From the NCBI GenBank assembly GCA_045630765.1, contig JAZQTM010000071.1, forward strand, positions 1 through 19,156: a stretch of DNA of 19,156 nucleotides, read 5' to 3'. The position numbers were made by a program, and so were the translations under genes. A model generated the notes under the pieces. That model was not told the origin of the DNA. It ran no database searches and was given only the letters and a program-made list of their open reading frames with translations. Shown here piece after piece: positions 1 through 6,692 of this stretch; position 1 is the stretch's first letter; every line of letters begins with the position of its first letter. This DNA comes from RGIG3009 sp045630765. GTDB lineage: Bacteria; Bacillota; Clostridia; Oscillospirales; Acutalibacteraceae.

Positions 1-60
1 GGGGCAGCCTTCGGCGCAAGCGCCGCAGTTGATGCAATCATCGTTGATAATATAAGCCAT
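1..60 (-). CDS. 4Fe-4S ferredoxin (N-terminal end only)
   Basis: Small electron-carrier protein of the bacterial 2[4Fe-4S] ferredoxin type, cytoplasmic, likely accepting electrons in fermentative metabolism. Only the first 20 residues are inside the window; the rest lies beyond the left edge. They begin MAYIINDD and contain the first cluster motif CINCGACAEGCP, that is CxxCxxCxxxCP, starting at residue 9. The start is fixed by a near-perfect ribosome-binding site (AGGAGGTG on the minus strand, about positions 68-75). A minus-strand promoter lies just upstream, so the gene diverges from the DnaD-domain operon. The second cluster motif cannot be checked here. Confidence 0.9.
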   Translation of the reverse strand, partial: MAYIINDDCINCGACAEGCP

Positions 61-93
61 TCTTCAAGCACCTCCTTTGCTCTTACGATTAGT

Positions 94-122
94 ACGATAG
101 CATATTTTTGGAGAAAAATCAA
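94..122 (-). promoter_or_regulatory. Promoter of the ferredoxin gene
   Basis: On the minus strand TTGATT (117-122) and TATCGT (94-99) are separated by 17 bases, with a TGC directly before the -10 hexamer giving an extended -10. It is well placed for the ferredoxin start at position 60. Read by eye from consensus only. Confidence 0.5.
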
Positions 123-162
123 CTCAAAATTTTTTCGATTACGACGAAAAACGAAAAAGGTC

Positions 163-192
163 TTGCGTTTCGGGTCGAAAGATGTTTATAAT
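163..192 (+). promoter_or_regulatory. Promoter of the DnaD-domain operon
   Basis: TTGCGT (163-168) and a perfect TATAAT (187-192) are separated by 18 bases. The -10 ends 46 bases before the start codon at 239, which has its own AGGGAGGG ribosome-binding site. The same TTGCGT -35 sequence recurs in the promoter at 6048. Confidence 0.55.
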
Positions 193-238
193 AATGTGGG
201 TATTCCTCGTAATGAATTTGTAAAGGGAGGGACAGCGT

Positions 239-1192
239 ATGGCAGAATATGTGTGGAATGCATCCTTGATGCGACGTGTGTTTGTGGTGCCGGAAGAAAT
301 TGCGGATCGCCATTTACGTCTTGCGGGATCGGTGCAGCTGAAAGTGCTGCTGTGGCTGTCCCGAAACGACGGCGCGTTTGACGCGGACGTTTGCGCGAAA
401 GCCATCGGCGAAACCGCGCCCGATTGCCGCGATGCGTTGCAATATTGGGTAGCGGCGGGCGTGCTGCAGTCAACTGAAGAGGAAGAAACGCTTGTTATCG
501 CGGAAGTTTCTGCACCGCAACCGGCAAAGAAACCGACACGCCCCAAAGTGTCAAAACCGCAAATGACGGATGTGATTCGTCGCCAAACCAAGGATGAAGA
601 ATTCGGCGGACTCTTGACAGAGGTCAGCGCCCGTATGGGACGACCGCTTTCAAACGGTGATGCGGAAACGCTTTTGTATTTGTACGATACGGTCGGTTTG
701 CCCGCGGCGGTGCTCTTGATGGTAGTCGGTTATGCGGCACAGGCGGAGCGCATCAATATGCGATACATAGAAAAAGTAGCGCTGGATTGGGCGGACCGCG
801 GCATTTTAACGATGGAAGCGGCAGAGGAGCACTTGTGTTATATGGAACGCTGCGAGCAGGCGGTACGTCACGTGCAGACGGTTTGTCAGCTTGCCAAGCC
901 GCTCACCGGTGCGACGACCGGCCGTACGGCGGAAAAATGGATATGCCAATGGGGCATTACCGACGAAGTGTTACTGCAGGCGTATGCCGTTTGTCAGGAA
1001 AAAACGGGCAAGTTTGAAACGCGGTATATGGATCGCGTATTGGAAAATTGGCACAGCCAGGGTGCGGACACGGCAGAAAAGGTCGTGGCGTTATCGGGTA
1101 AAAAGTCCGAAAAAGCTCCCTCAACGGAAAACACGGAATACGAAGAGATGGTCGGGCAGTATATGCCCGTATATAAAAAGAAAAAGAGGTGA
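239..1192 (+). CDS. DnaD domain protein (replication initiation)
   Basis: Primosome-type protein of the Firmicutes DnaD/DnaB family, thought to remodel origin DNA and help bring in the helicase and its loader. The 317 residues show an N-terminal winged-helix-like segment (about 5-80), a Lys/Pro-rich linker (about 98-112) and two copies of the DnaD/DnaB C-terminal helical domain (about 115-200 and 208-285). Each copy ends in the family's YxxxxxxxW signature (YIEKVALDW and YMDRVLENW). The start follows AGGGAGGG with good spacing. The gene is first in an operon with the helicase loader 8 bases downstream, a pairing that supports the assignment. Two tandem C-terminal domains are common in clostridial members; B. 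subtilis DnaD has one. Confidence 0.88.
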   Translation: MAEYVWNASLMRRVFVVPEEIADRHLRLAGSVQLKVLLWLSRNDGAFDADVCAKAIGETAPDCRDALQYWVAAGVLQSTEEEETLVIAEVSAPQPAKKPTRPKVSKPQMTDVIRRQTKDEEFGGLLTEVSARMGRPLSNGDAETLLYLYDTVGLPAAVLLMVVGYAAQAERINMRYIEKVALDWADRGILTMEAAEEHLCYMERCEQAVRHVQTVCQLAKPLTGATTGRTAEKWICQWGITDEVLLQAYAVCQEKTGKFETRYMDRVLENWHSQGADTAEKVVALSGKKSEKAPSTENTEYEEMVGQYMPVYKKKKR

Positions 1193-1200
1193 GTCGCCGT

Positions 1201-2190
1201 ATGTTCAAACGTGAAATTTATGAAAAAGCGATGGCGACCTTAAAGGAGCGGCGCGGCGTTGCACTTACGCGTGCGGCGGCGTTCCACGAAAAAATGCGCG
1301 AAGCGGAGCCGCGTGTACGTGAGATCGAGCAGTTAATGGCACAGTCATCCGCCAAAGTGGTGGCGGCGATCTTGAACAAGCGGAACGTGGAACAGCAGGT
1401 TGAGCAGATCAAAAACGAAAATTTGTTGTTGCAAGATGAACTCGCGGCGATTCTCAAAAAGCACGGCGCAGACGCTGGCAACTTTGAGCCGGTACACACC
1501 TGTTCCGCCTGTCAGGATACGGGTTTTGCGGACGGCAAGCCGTGCGCTTGTTTAGAGCAGTTGATGCGCGAATATGCGTGTATGGAGTTGTCGGAGTTGT
1601 CGGCAATGAAACCGACCTCGTTTGACGACTTATCGCTTGAGTATTACTCGTCCCGCGCGGACAGCCGCACCGGTATTGCACCGCGCGCACAGATGCGGCA
1701 GGTAATCGAATATTGCCGCGCGTATGCGAAGAATTTTGACGGACGTGATGACAGCTTGCTGTTGCGCGGACCGACGGGTGTCGGCAAAACGCATTTATCG
1801 CTCGCCATTGCGGGCGAAGTGCTCTCCCAGGGTTATTCGGTCGTATACGGACCGGTACAACAGCTGTTACACCGCATTGAGCGTGAGCATTTCGGCAGAG
1901 CGGACGGGAATACTGAGGATGTGATGCTGGAATGTGATTTGCTGATTTTGGATGACGTCGGAACGGAGTTTTCCAGTTCTTTTTACACGTCAGCGCTGTA
2001 TAATATCATCAACGGGCGCTTGATGGCGGAAAAACCGACCATCATCAGCACCAATCTGAATCAGAAAGAACTGACCGAACGCTATGGCGAGCAGATCGCT
2101 TCACGCGTTACGGGTTTATTTGAGCCGCTGGTGTGTGTCGGCAAGGATATTCGCCAACAAAAGCTCAAGCAATCGCTGAAAGGGGAGTAA
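1201..2190 (+). CDS. DnaC/DnaI-type helicase loader ATPase
   Basis: AAA+ ATPase expected to load the replicative helicase at the origin. It has 329 residues. A predicted helical N-terminus (about 1-95) is followed by a cysteine cluster, CSACQDTGF then CACLE, resembling the zinc-binding element of DnaI-type loaders. The ATPase core has Walker A GPTGVGKTHL (about residue 190), Walker B LLILDDVGTE (about 246), a sensor-1 STN (IISTNL) and a C-terminal arginine-rich SRVTGLFE stretch. I chose ATG 1201, which sits 7 bases after AGAGGTGAG; the in-frame GTG at 1189 lies inside that ribosome-binding site and would overlap the upstream stop. The gene is 8 bases after the DnaD-domain gene and 3 bases before the kinase-like gene, so the three are surely cotranscribed. 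Confidence 0.88.
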   Translation: MFKREIYEKAMATLKERRGVALTRAAAFHEKMREAEPRVREIEQLMAQSSAKVVAAILNKRNVEQQVEQIKNENLLLQDELAAILKKHGADAGNFEPVHTCSACQDTGFADGKPCACLEQLMREYACMELSELSAMKPTSFDDLSLEYYSSRADSRTGIAPRAQMRQVIEYCRAYAKNFDGRDDSLLLRGPTGVGKTHLSLAIAGEVLSQGYSVVYGPVQQLLHRIEREHFGRADGNTEDVMLECDLLILDDVGTEFSSSFYTSALYNIINGRLMAEKPTIISTNLNQKELTERYGEQIASRVTGLFEPLVCVGKDIRQQKLKQSLKGE

Positions 2191-2193
2191 CAA

Positions 2194-3816
2194 ATGGAAG
2201 CAAACACGATGTGTATGGGATGTATGCGTCCTCTTAATGAGGGTGAAACGAAATGCGCCCATTGCGGTTATCCCGCGAGCGGTGTGAATCCGCCGGAATA
2301 TTTGCGCATCCGCACCTTGCTCAGCGGTCGGTATCTCGTCGGTCGCGTACTGGAAATCGGCGGCGACAGTGCGGTGTATATCGGTTACGATACGCAGGAA
2401 GAAAGCGCCATCACGTTGCGCGAATTTTTCCCGGCAACGTTGTGCACGCGGCAGCAGGACGGTGCGCTTTTGCCCGCAGACGGAAAAGAAGCGATTTTCG
2501 CCGCTTACCGCGCCAAGTTTTTGACCGTTGCTCGCGCCGTGGCGCGTTTGCGCGACGTATTGGTAGTCGTGCCGTCGTATGATATTTTCGAGGAAAACGG
2601 CACCGCTTATACCGTGGCGGAATTCTGTGAAGGAATGAGCCTTGAAAAATACGTAGCAGCCAAAGGCGGTCGCTTATCGTTCGATGAAACCAGACGGCTG
2701 TTTTTACCGTTGCTTTCCGCATTGTCTACCATTCACGCTACCGGTCTGTTGCACCTTGGCATCAGCCCGAAAAACATTTTGGTCGATACGGAAGGCAATC
2801 TGCGCCTTAAGAATTTTGCCATTCCGGAAACGCGTACGATCAATACCGAGTGCAAACCGAATTTGATTGCGGGCTATGCGGCGCCGGAACAATATGAGGA
2901 GGGTGCGGATTGCACGCCCGCATCCGACGTGTACGGCGTGACCGCTTCGATGTTCTTTGCGTTGACGGGACGGCATCCGGCTGATGCCACACAGCGCGGG
3001 AAAAAGACGGACGATTTGCTGATGCCTGCGGAAGTGGCGGATAAAACACCCGCTCACGTTAAAGAAAGCTTGATTCGCGGGTTGCGCGTGCATGCGCCGC
3101 GCCGCACGCAAACCATTCAGCAGTTGTTGGATGAAATGACCGCTACCTCGGCAGTCGCGGCGCTCATTCACGAAGATGACGAGGAAGAAGTGCCGAAAAA
3201 AAGCGCCTCCAAATATCTGTGGATCATTTTTGTTGCGGCGTTTGCGGTGCTGGCAATTGTTATGGTGTTGGTGCTCAACAGCTTGAACGTTATCCATTGG
3301 GGCGGTGGGGAGCAAACCGCTACCACCACCACGCAGGATGCACTGACAATGGCACCCACGACCTCTACCGAGTTCGTGCCGACTCCTACCGGAACGGCGT
3401 TGTTTGACGTAGAGGATTTAAGAGGTCGCGTGTATGCACAGGTCAAGAGTTCTACCTTATCGGGTGATATGAAAGTGGAACTCAAAGGCTACGAATATCA
3501 CGAAACCGTTCCCAAAGGACGTATTATTTCTCAAACGCCCGCACCCGGCGAAAAAGTAGATCGCGGTACCGCCATTTCGGTGGTGATTAGTGCCGGTCCT
3601 TCTACGGGCGTTATGCCGGATATGACCGGTTGGAAGGAAGAACACGCGAAACTGTATTTGGAAGCACTTGGCTACAACGTGACGGAAAGCTTGCGCTTGC
3701 AGGTGGCGACGTTGGACAAAGGTTTGGTAGAGCGTTCCACACCCAAAGCGGGTGACGCGATCGCCATCGGTGATACGGTGACGCTATATGTCAGTGACGT
3801 TGAAGTGCAAGAATAA
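2194..3816 (+). CDS. Zinc-ribbon / kinase-like (pseudokinase) / PASTA membrane protein
   Basis: Looks like a PrkC/Stk1-type Ser/Thr kinase receptor in layout but probably lacks catalysis. In order: N-terminal zinc ribbon (C7, C10, C21, C24), kinase-like domain (about 45-320), acidic juxtamembrane stretch, one membrane helix (about 341-362), Thr-rich linker, and two PASTA-like repeats (about 405-470 and 474-538) that in relatives sense muropeptides or lipid II outside the cell. Key catalytic positions are changed: the beta-3 Lys is Arg76 (ITLREFFP), HRD is H187-L188-G189, and DFG is N207-F208-A209. Asn194, the APE motif (A230-P231-E232) and the structural Asp245 remain, so the fold is probably intact. 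It begins 3 bases after the helicase-loader stop with GGGGAG as ribosome-binding site, and nagA follows 14 bases later. A scaffold or cell-wall sensor role is an inference. Confidence 0.85.
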   Translation: MEANTMCMGCMRPLNEGETKCAHCGYPASGVNPPEYLRIRTLLSGRYLVGRVLEIGGDSAVYIGYDTQEESAITLREFFPATLCTRQQDGALLPADGKEAIFAAYRAKFLTVARAVARLRDVLVVVPSYDIFEENGTAYTVAEFCEGMSLEKYVAAKGGRLSFDETRRLFLPLLSALSTIHATGLLHLGISPKNILVDTEGNLRLKNFAIPETRTINTECKPNLIAGYAAPEQYEEGADCTPASDVYGVTASMFFALTGRHPADATQRGKKTDDLLMPAEVADKTPAHVKESLIRGLRVHAPRRTQTIQQLLDEMTATSAVAALIHEDDEEEVPKKSASKYLWIIFVAAFAVLAIVMVLVLNSLNVIHWGGGEQTATTTTQDALTMAPTTSTEFVPTPTGTALFDVEDLRGRVYAQVKSSTLSGDMKVELKGYEYHETVPKGRIISQTPAPGEKVDRGTAISVVISAGPSTGVMPDMTGWKEEHAKLYLEALGYNVTESLRLQVATLDKGLVERSTPKAGDAIAIGDTVTLYVSDVEVQE

Positions 3817-3830
3817 AAGGACGTGTTATT

Positions 3831-4973
3831 ATGTTATTAAAAAACGCAACGATCTATAACGATCAATTTGAAACAGTCAAACAAAACATCACCGTTGAAG
3901 GCGAGCGCATTACCGCGATCGACAACCGTGAGAGCGGCGATACGGTGTTGGATTTGGCAGGATATACCGTACTGCCGGGTCTTATCGACATACATATTCA
4001 CGGCTGCGCAGGGCATGATACCGGTGAGGCAACAGAGGAAGCGTTACAAGCGATGTCCGATTGCTTGGTCAAACGCGGTGTTACCTCCTTCTGCCCGACT
4101 TCTATGACGTTGTCCTTTGAAGAGTTGCAACGCATTTTCCGTAATGTGGCGGCTTGCCGTCTGACGGTGGACGGTGCATACATTCAGGGCATCAATATGG
4201 AAGGGCCGTATATTGCTATGTCCAAGAAAGGCGCACAAAACGGCGCCTACGTTCGCAATCCCGATGCCGCAGAATTCAAACGGTTGAATGAAGATTGCGG
4301 TGGTATCGTAAAGGTGGTTGACATCGCACCGGAATGTGACGGCGCTGAGGAATTCATCAAAGAGATTCAGCCGATCTGTCCGGTGTCCATTGCTCACACC
4401 GCTGCCGACTATGACGAGGCTTGCCAAGCAATCGAGTGGGGCGCACGCCACGTGACGCATCTGTACAATGCACAAAGCGGTCTTACCCACCGCAGCCCCG
4501 GTGTCGTGGGTGCGGTGTTTGACAAAACCCGCGAGTACGGCGTGCGTGCGGAAATGATTTGCGATGGATTCCATATCCATCCGGCAGCATTGCGCATTGC
4601 GTTTGCGCAGCTCGGTGAGGACAATTCGATCATCATCAGCGATTCTATGAGCGCAGCGGGACACGTTGACGGCGAATACGATTTAGGTGGTCAAACCGTA
4701 TATGTAAAAGATGGCAAGGCGTTGCTTGCCGACGGCACCATTGCTGCCTCAACTTCCAATGTGTATGAGGAGCTTTGCAACGTGATACGCTTCGGTATCC
4801 CGGTCAAACAGGCGATCAAATCGGCGACGATCAATCCCGCCCGTGCGATTCGTGTGGATGACCAGACCGGTTCTATCAAAGAGGGCAAGTTTGCCGATCT
4901 CTTGGTAGTAGACGAAAATTTCAAGATCGTCCTGGTAATCGTGCGAGGAAAGATCAAGGTGGATAACCGATAA
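3831..4973 (+). CDS. nagA: N-acetylglucosamine-6-phosphate deacetylase
   Basis: Cytoplasmic amidohydrolase that removes the acetyl group of GlcNAc-6-phosphate to give glucosamine-6-phosphate and acetate, feeding amino-sugar catabolism or cell-wall recycling. The 380 residues match the usual family length. Visible active-site elements are the first metal motif H55-I-H57, Glu124 (MEGPYI), His189 (IAHT), His210 (THLYNA), the substrate loop D245GFHIHP, and the catalytic Asp271 (ISDSMSAAG). The start follows AAAAGGA at good spacing. It is the last gene of the DnaD-domain operon and is followed by a strong terminator. No nagB (deaminase) or sugar transporter is next to it, which is unusual for a dedicated GlcNAc operon and fits a recycling role beside a PASTA protein. 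Confidence 0.93.
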   Translation: MLLKNATIYNDQFETVKQNITVEGERITAIDNRESGDTVLDLAGYTVLPGLIDIHIHGCAGHDTGEATEEALQAMSDCLVKRGVTSFCPTSMTLSFEELQRIFRNVAACRLTVDGAYIQGINMEGPYIAMSKKGAQNGAYVRNPDAAEFKRLNEDCGGIVKVVDIAPECDGAEEFIKEIQPICPVSIAHTAADYDEACQAIEWGARHVTHLYNAQSGLTHRSPGVVGAVFDKTREYGVRAEMICDGFHIHPAALRIAFAQLGEDNSIIISDSMSAAGHVDGEYDLGGQTVYVKDGKALLADGTIAASTSNVYEELCNVIRFGIPVKQAIKSATINPARAIRVDDQTGSIKEGKFADLLVVDENFKIVLVIVRGKIKVDNR

Positions 4974-4993
4974 GGCAAAGTCCGAAAATACGC

Positions 4994-5030
4994 ACCGCGC
5001 CGTTTTTTCACAGACGGCGCGGTTTTTCTT
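4994..5030 (+). terminator. Intrinsic terminator after nagA
   Basis: ACCGCGCCGT (4994-5003) pairs perfectly with ACGGCGCGGT (5014-5023) around a 10-base loop, followed by a T-rich run to 5030. It ends the DnaD - loader - pseudokinase - nagA operon. Confidence 0.9.
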
Positions 5031-5057
5031 TACATTTTTCGCGTTTTGTGGTACTTT
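5029..5057 (+). promoter_or_regulatory. Promoter of the 5085 membrane-protein gene
   Basis: TTTACA (5029-5034) and TACTTT (5052-5057) are 17 bases apart, with TGG just before the -10 (extended -10). It lies directly after the nagA terminator and 27 bases before the start codon, which has an AAGGAGGTG ribosome-binding site. The -10 is weak (3 of 6). Confidence 0.4.
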
Positions 5058-5084
5058 TAAACTATCAACTAAGGAGGTGTACCC

Positions 5085-5801
5085 ATGGCAAGAGAACGGT
5101 ACTTAGTTGGGGTGAGTAAAGAGGAATTGGAATATACGCCACCGCCACCGCCACCGTCGACTTTCAAAGAAAAGTGGAAAAACTTTTGGTATCATTATAA
5201 ATGGCCGACTGTGATTGGTATGCTGGTGGCGGCGATCGCGATCACGTCGATCGTCCAGGTGGTGACGAAAACGCGGGCGGATTATGCTGTTTGTTTGGTA
5301 ACGCAGCAAGAATTATCAACGGTGGCAATCAACCGATTAGAAGCGGCTTTTGAGGCGGTTGGCACCGATCGCAACCAAGACGGTGAAGTGGTCGTTAAGC
5401 TTCAGGTACTCAACGTATCTTCCGAAGCGGGCGCGCAATACGCAGCGGCAAACCGTCAGGCGGTTACCTCTCATATCGTGGCGAGGGACGTCTTGCTGTT
5501 TGCGTTTGATCCGGAATATTACACAACTATTTTAGAGCCGATAATGGACAAAGGCGTTTCGTTCTTTGTACCGTTAGACCTCAAGACGTCAGGGATCAGC
5601 GAGGACGGCACGTACTGGAATTGGAAAGAGAGCCCCTTGCTTAAGGAAGCAACGATGCAGGCGATCGAGGCTTGGCCGGCGGTGCCCGAAGACTTGTATT
5701 TCGGCGTCCGCAATATATCCTCGAATTCTAAAAAGGATACGCAAGAGCGGGAAGCCCATATTGCCTTGCTGCAAGCCTTTATTGCGGCACACGCCGAATA
5801 A
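5085..5801 (+). CDS. Single-pass membrane protein of unknown function
   Basis: I do not recognise a characterised family. The 238 residues start with a short charged segment containing six prolines in a row (19-24), then a Lys/Trp/Tyr-rich membrane-proximal stretch, one hydrophobic helix (about 40-60), and a C-terminal domain of about 175 residues. Positive charges before the helix suggest the C-terminal domain is outside. Residues 95-101 read DRNQDGEV, an EF-hand/dockerin-like calcium-loop pattern (D95, N97, D99, G100). The start follows a near-consensus AAGGAGGTG. Similar proteins with a short N-terminus, WxxFWYHYKW-like membrane entry and an external D-x-N-x-DG loop are, as far as I recall, common hypothetical proteins in Oscillospiraceae. 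The next gene is the Q/N/K microprotein. Confidence 0.8.
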   Translation: MARERYLVGVSKEELEYTPPPPPPSTFKEKWKNFWYHYKWPTVIGMLVAAIAITSIVQVVTKTRADYAVCLVTQQELSTVAINRLEAAFEAVGTDRNQDGEVVVKLQVLNVSSEAGAQYAAANRQAVTSHIVARDVLLFAFDPEYYTTILEPIMDKGVSFFVPLDLKTSGISEDGTYWNWKESPLLKEATMQAIEAWPAVPEDLYFGVRNISSNSKKDTQEREAHIALLQAFIAAHAE

Positions 5802-5825
5802 ACGGCAAATAGTTCGGACATACTA
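5796..5825 (+). promoter_or_regulatory. Sigma-G-like (forespore) promoter candidate
   Basis: GAATA (5796-5800) and CATACTA (5819-5825) are 18 bases apart. This matches the B. subtilis sigma-G consensus (GHATR, 17-18 bases, CATWHTA) at every defined position. It overlaps the stop codon of the 5085 gene and lies 48 bases before the microprotein start. The organism is a sporulator (spoIIR is present). Transcription would start near 5832. Consensus match only. Confidence 0.45.
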
Positions 5826-5859
5826 TCGTCGGTACTTCTTGTACCGGTTAAAACGATAG
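5823..5859 (+). promoter_or_regulatory. Leader hairpin next to the microprotein ribosome-binding site
   Basis: CTATCGT (5823-5829) is complementary to ACGATAG (5853-5859), and inside it CGGTAC (5830-5835) pairs with GTACCG (5841-5846) over a TTCTT loop; six bases (5847-5852) bulge on the 3' side. The 3' arm ends at the first G of the GGGAGG ribosome-binding site (5859-5864). In a message read through from the upstream gene it could limit translation. If the sigma-G-like site is used, the 5' arm would not be transcribed. Confidence 0.45.
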
Positions 5860-5873
5860 GGAGGAACGAACTT

Positions 5874-5990
5874 ATGCAAAACGAACAGAACAAGCAGAAC
5901 AAACAGGATCAGCAGAATAAGCAAAACCAGCAAAACAATCAGAACAAACAAAATAACCAGAACGAACAGAACAAGAAGAACAACCATTAA
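5874..5990 (+). CDS. Gln/Asn/Lys-rich 38-residue microprotein, possible small spore protein
   Basis: No known family is claimed. The product has 38 residues, of which 14 are Asn, 13 Gln and 6 Lys; the others are 2 Glu and single Met, Asp and His. It is a degenerate repeat of QNK/QNQ/NNQ units (for example MQNEQNKQNK at the start) ending in NNH. There is no hydrophobic or aromatic residue, so it is surely disordered and soluble. Reality as a gene is supported by a strong ribosome-binding site (GGGAGGA, 5859-5865), its own terminator 13 bases after the stop, and a sigma-G-like promoter. Codons alternate CAA/CAG and AAC/AAT, arguing for selection on protein rather than simple DNA repeat slippage. 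Gamma-type small acid-soluble spore proteins (SspE) are also Q/N-rich, which together with the promoter suggests a forespore role; this is inference. Confidence 0.7.
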   Translation: MQNEQNKQNKQDQQNKQNQQNNQNKQNNQNEQNKKNNH

Positions 5991-6002
5991 TCGCTCTTTT
6001 TA

Positions 6003-6040
6003 AAAGGCATCGCCGTCGGTTGACGGCGATGCCTTTGACA
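6003..6040 (+). terminator. Terminator after the microprotein
   Basis: A perfect 15-base stem, 6003-6017 with 6022-6036, closes over a GGTT loop. The trailing T-run is short (three T, then GACATT), but the stem is long and GC-rich. It separates the microprotein from the DivIVA-like operon promoter. Confidence 0.75.
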
Positions 6041-6047
6041 TTAGTGC

Positions 6048-6076
6048 TTGCGTTTTTTGGGGTGACATGGTACAAT
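6048..6076 (+). promoter_or_regulatory. Promoter of the DivIVA-like / uppP operon
   Basis: TTGCGT (6048-6053) and TACAAT (6071-6076) are 17 bases apart. An overlapping TATAAT at 6076-6081 could also serve as -10. The next gene starts at 6117 behind AAAGGGAGTGG. Confidence 0.5.
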
Positions 6077-6116
6077 ATAATGCAATGTGATAATGAAACA
6101 GAAAGGGAGTGGGCTG

Positions 6117-6692
6117 ATGGCTGAATACGGAATGTTCAAAACAGCACTGCGTGGTTTTCGCAAAGAGGACGTTTTAGCGTATATTGATGAGATGTTAGCC
6201 GAGCGTTCCCGTCAGGAAATTGAACTGCAAGGGCAGATCGAGGAGCTGCAAAAACAGCTTGCCGAGGCGAAGGTGCAGCAAGAGGCGGTTCGTGAAAACG
6301 AGCGGCTGACAGCGCAGCTGGAGGAATACAAAGGGCAGGTTGAGGTGCTGACAGCACAGGTCGCGGATATAACGGCACAGCTTGAGCAAGAGCGCGGTGC
6401 GTCACAAGCCGCTACAATGCGTGATGCGGAGCTTTCCGAGCAACTGGAGCAATCGCATCAGGCGATCGCAACGCTTTGGGAAGAAAAAGCGGAATTGCAA
6501 AAGCAGGTTGACGAAACAACGGAGCGGATTGCGCAATTACACGCTGTCGGCGTAGATTTCTGTCGTCAGGTTTCGGAACTTTTGCCCGAACAGCCCGAAG
6601 AAGCGGCAGCCCCTGCGGAAGAACCGTTGCCGTTGGTGGTAGATATGCCGAGTGCAGAGGCGAATAAGCCGATGGAAAGATGGTTGTTTTAA
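6117..6692 (+). CDS. DivIVA-like coiled-coil protein
   Basis: Probable DivIVA/GpsB-type protein that binds curved membrane at poles or septa and organises division or wall synthesis. The 191 residues open with the short family motif: an aromatic-containing segment, then LRGFRKEDVLAYIDEM (about 11-26). A long Glu/Gln/Leu heptad coiled coil (about 28-150) and an acidic, Ala/Pro-rich tail follow. I start at ATG 6117, preceded by AAAGGGAGTGG; the upstream in-frame GTG 6087 and ATG 6093 lack a ribosome-binding site and would put extra residues before the conserved motif. It is the first gene of an operon whose last member, uppP, also serves the cell wall. The next gene starts on the base after its stop. 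Confidence 0.75.
   Translation: MAEYGMFKTALRGFRKEDVLAYIDEMLAERSRQEIELQGQIEELQKQLAEAKVQQEAVRENERLTAQLEEYKGQVEVLTAQVADITAQLEQERGASQAATMRDAELSEQLEQSHQAIATLWEEKAELQKQVDETTERIAQLHAVGVDFCRQVSELLPEQPEEAAAPAEEPLPLVVDMPSAEANKPMERWLF

Noticed and set aside
131..151. Inverted repeat TTTTTCG/CGAAAAA between the divergent ferredoxin and DnaD-operon promoters
   Set aside because: Short, A/T-rich arms are common by chance; no gene ends here and it overlaps neither promoter.
2704..3315. A 203-codon minus-strand frame inside the kinase-like gene
   Set aside because: It lies wholly within a well-supported gene, and its His/Arg-rich composition is typical of an antisense shadow.
4044..4664. A 206-codon minus-strand frame inside nagA
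   Set aside because: Antisense shadow of a gene with all catalytic motifs.
5874..5990. Reading the Q/N/K stretch as a non-coding DNA repeat or CRISPR-like array
   Set aside because: Units are 6-9 bases and irregular, codons are mixed, and the frame is bounded by a start with ribosome-binding site and a stop followed by a terminator.
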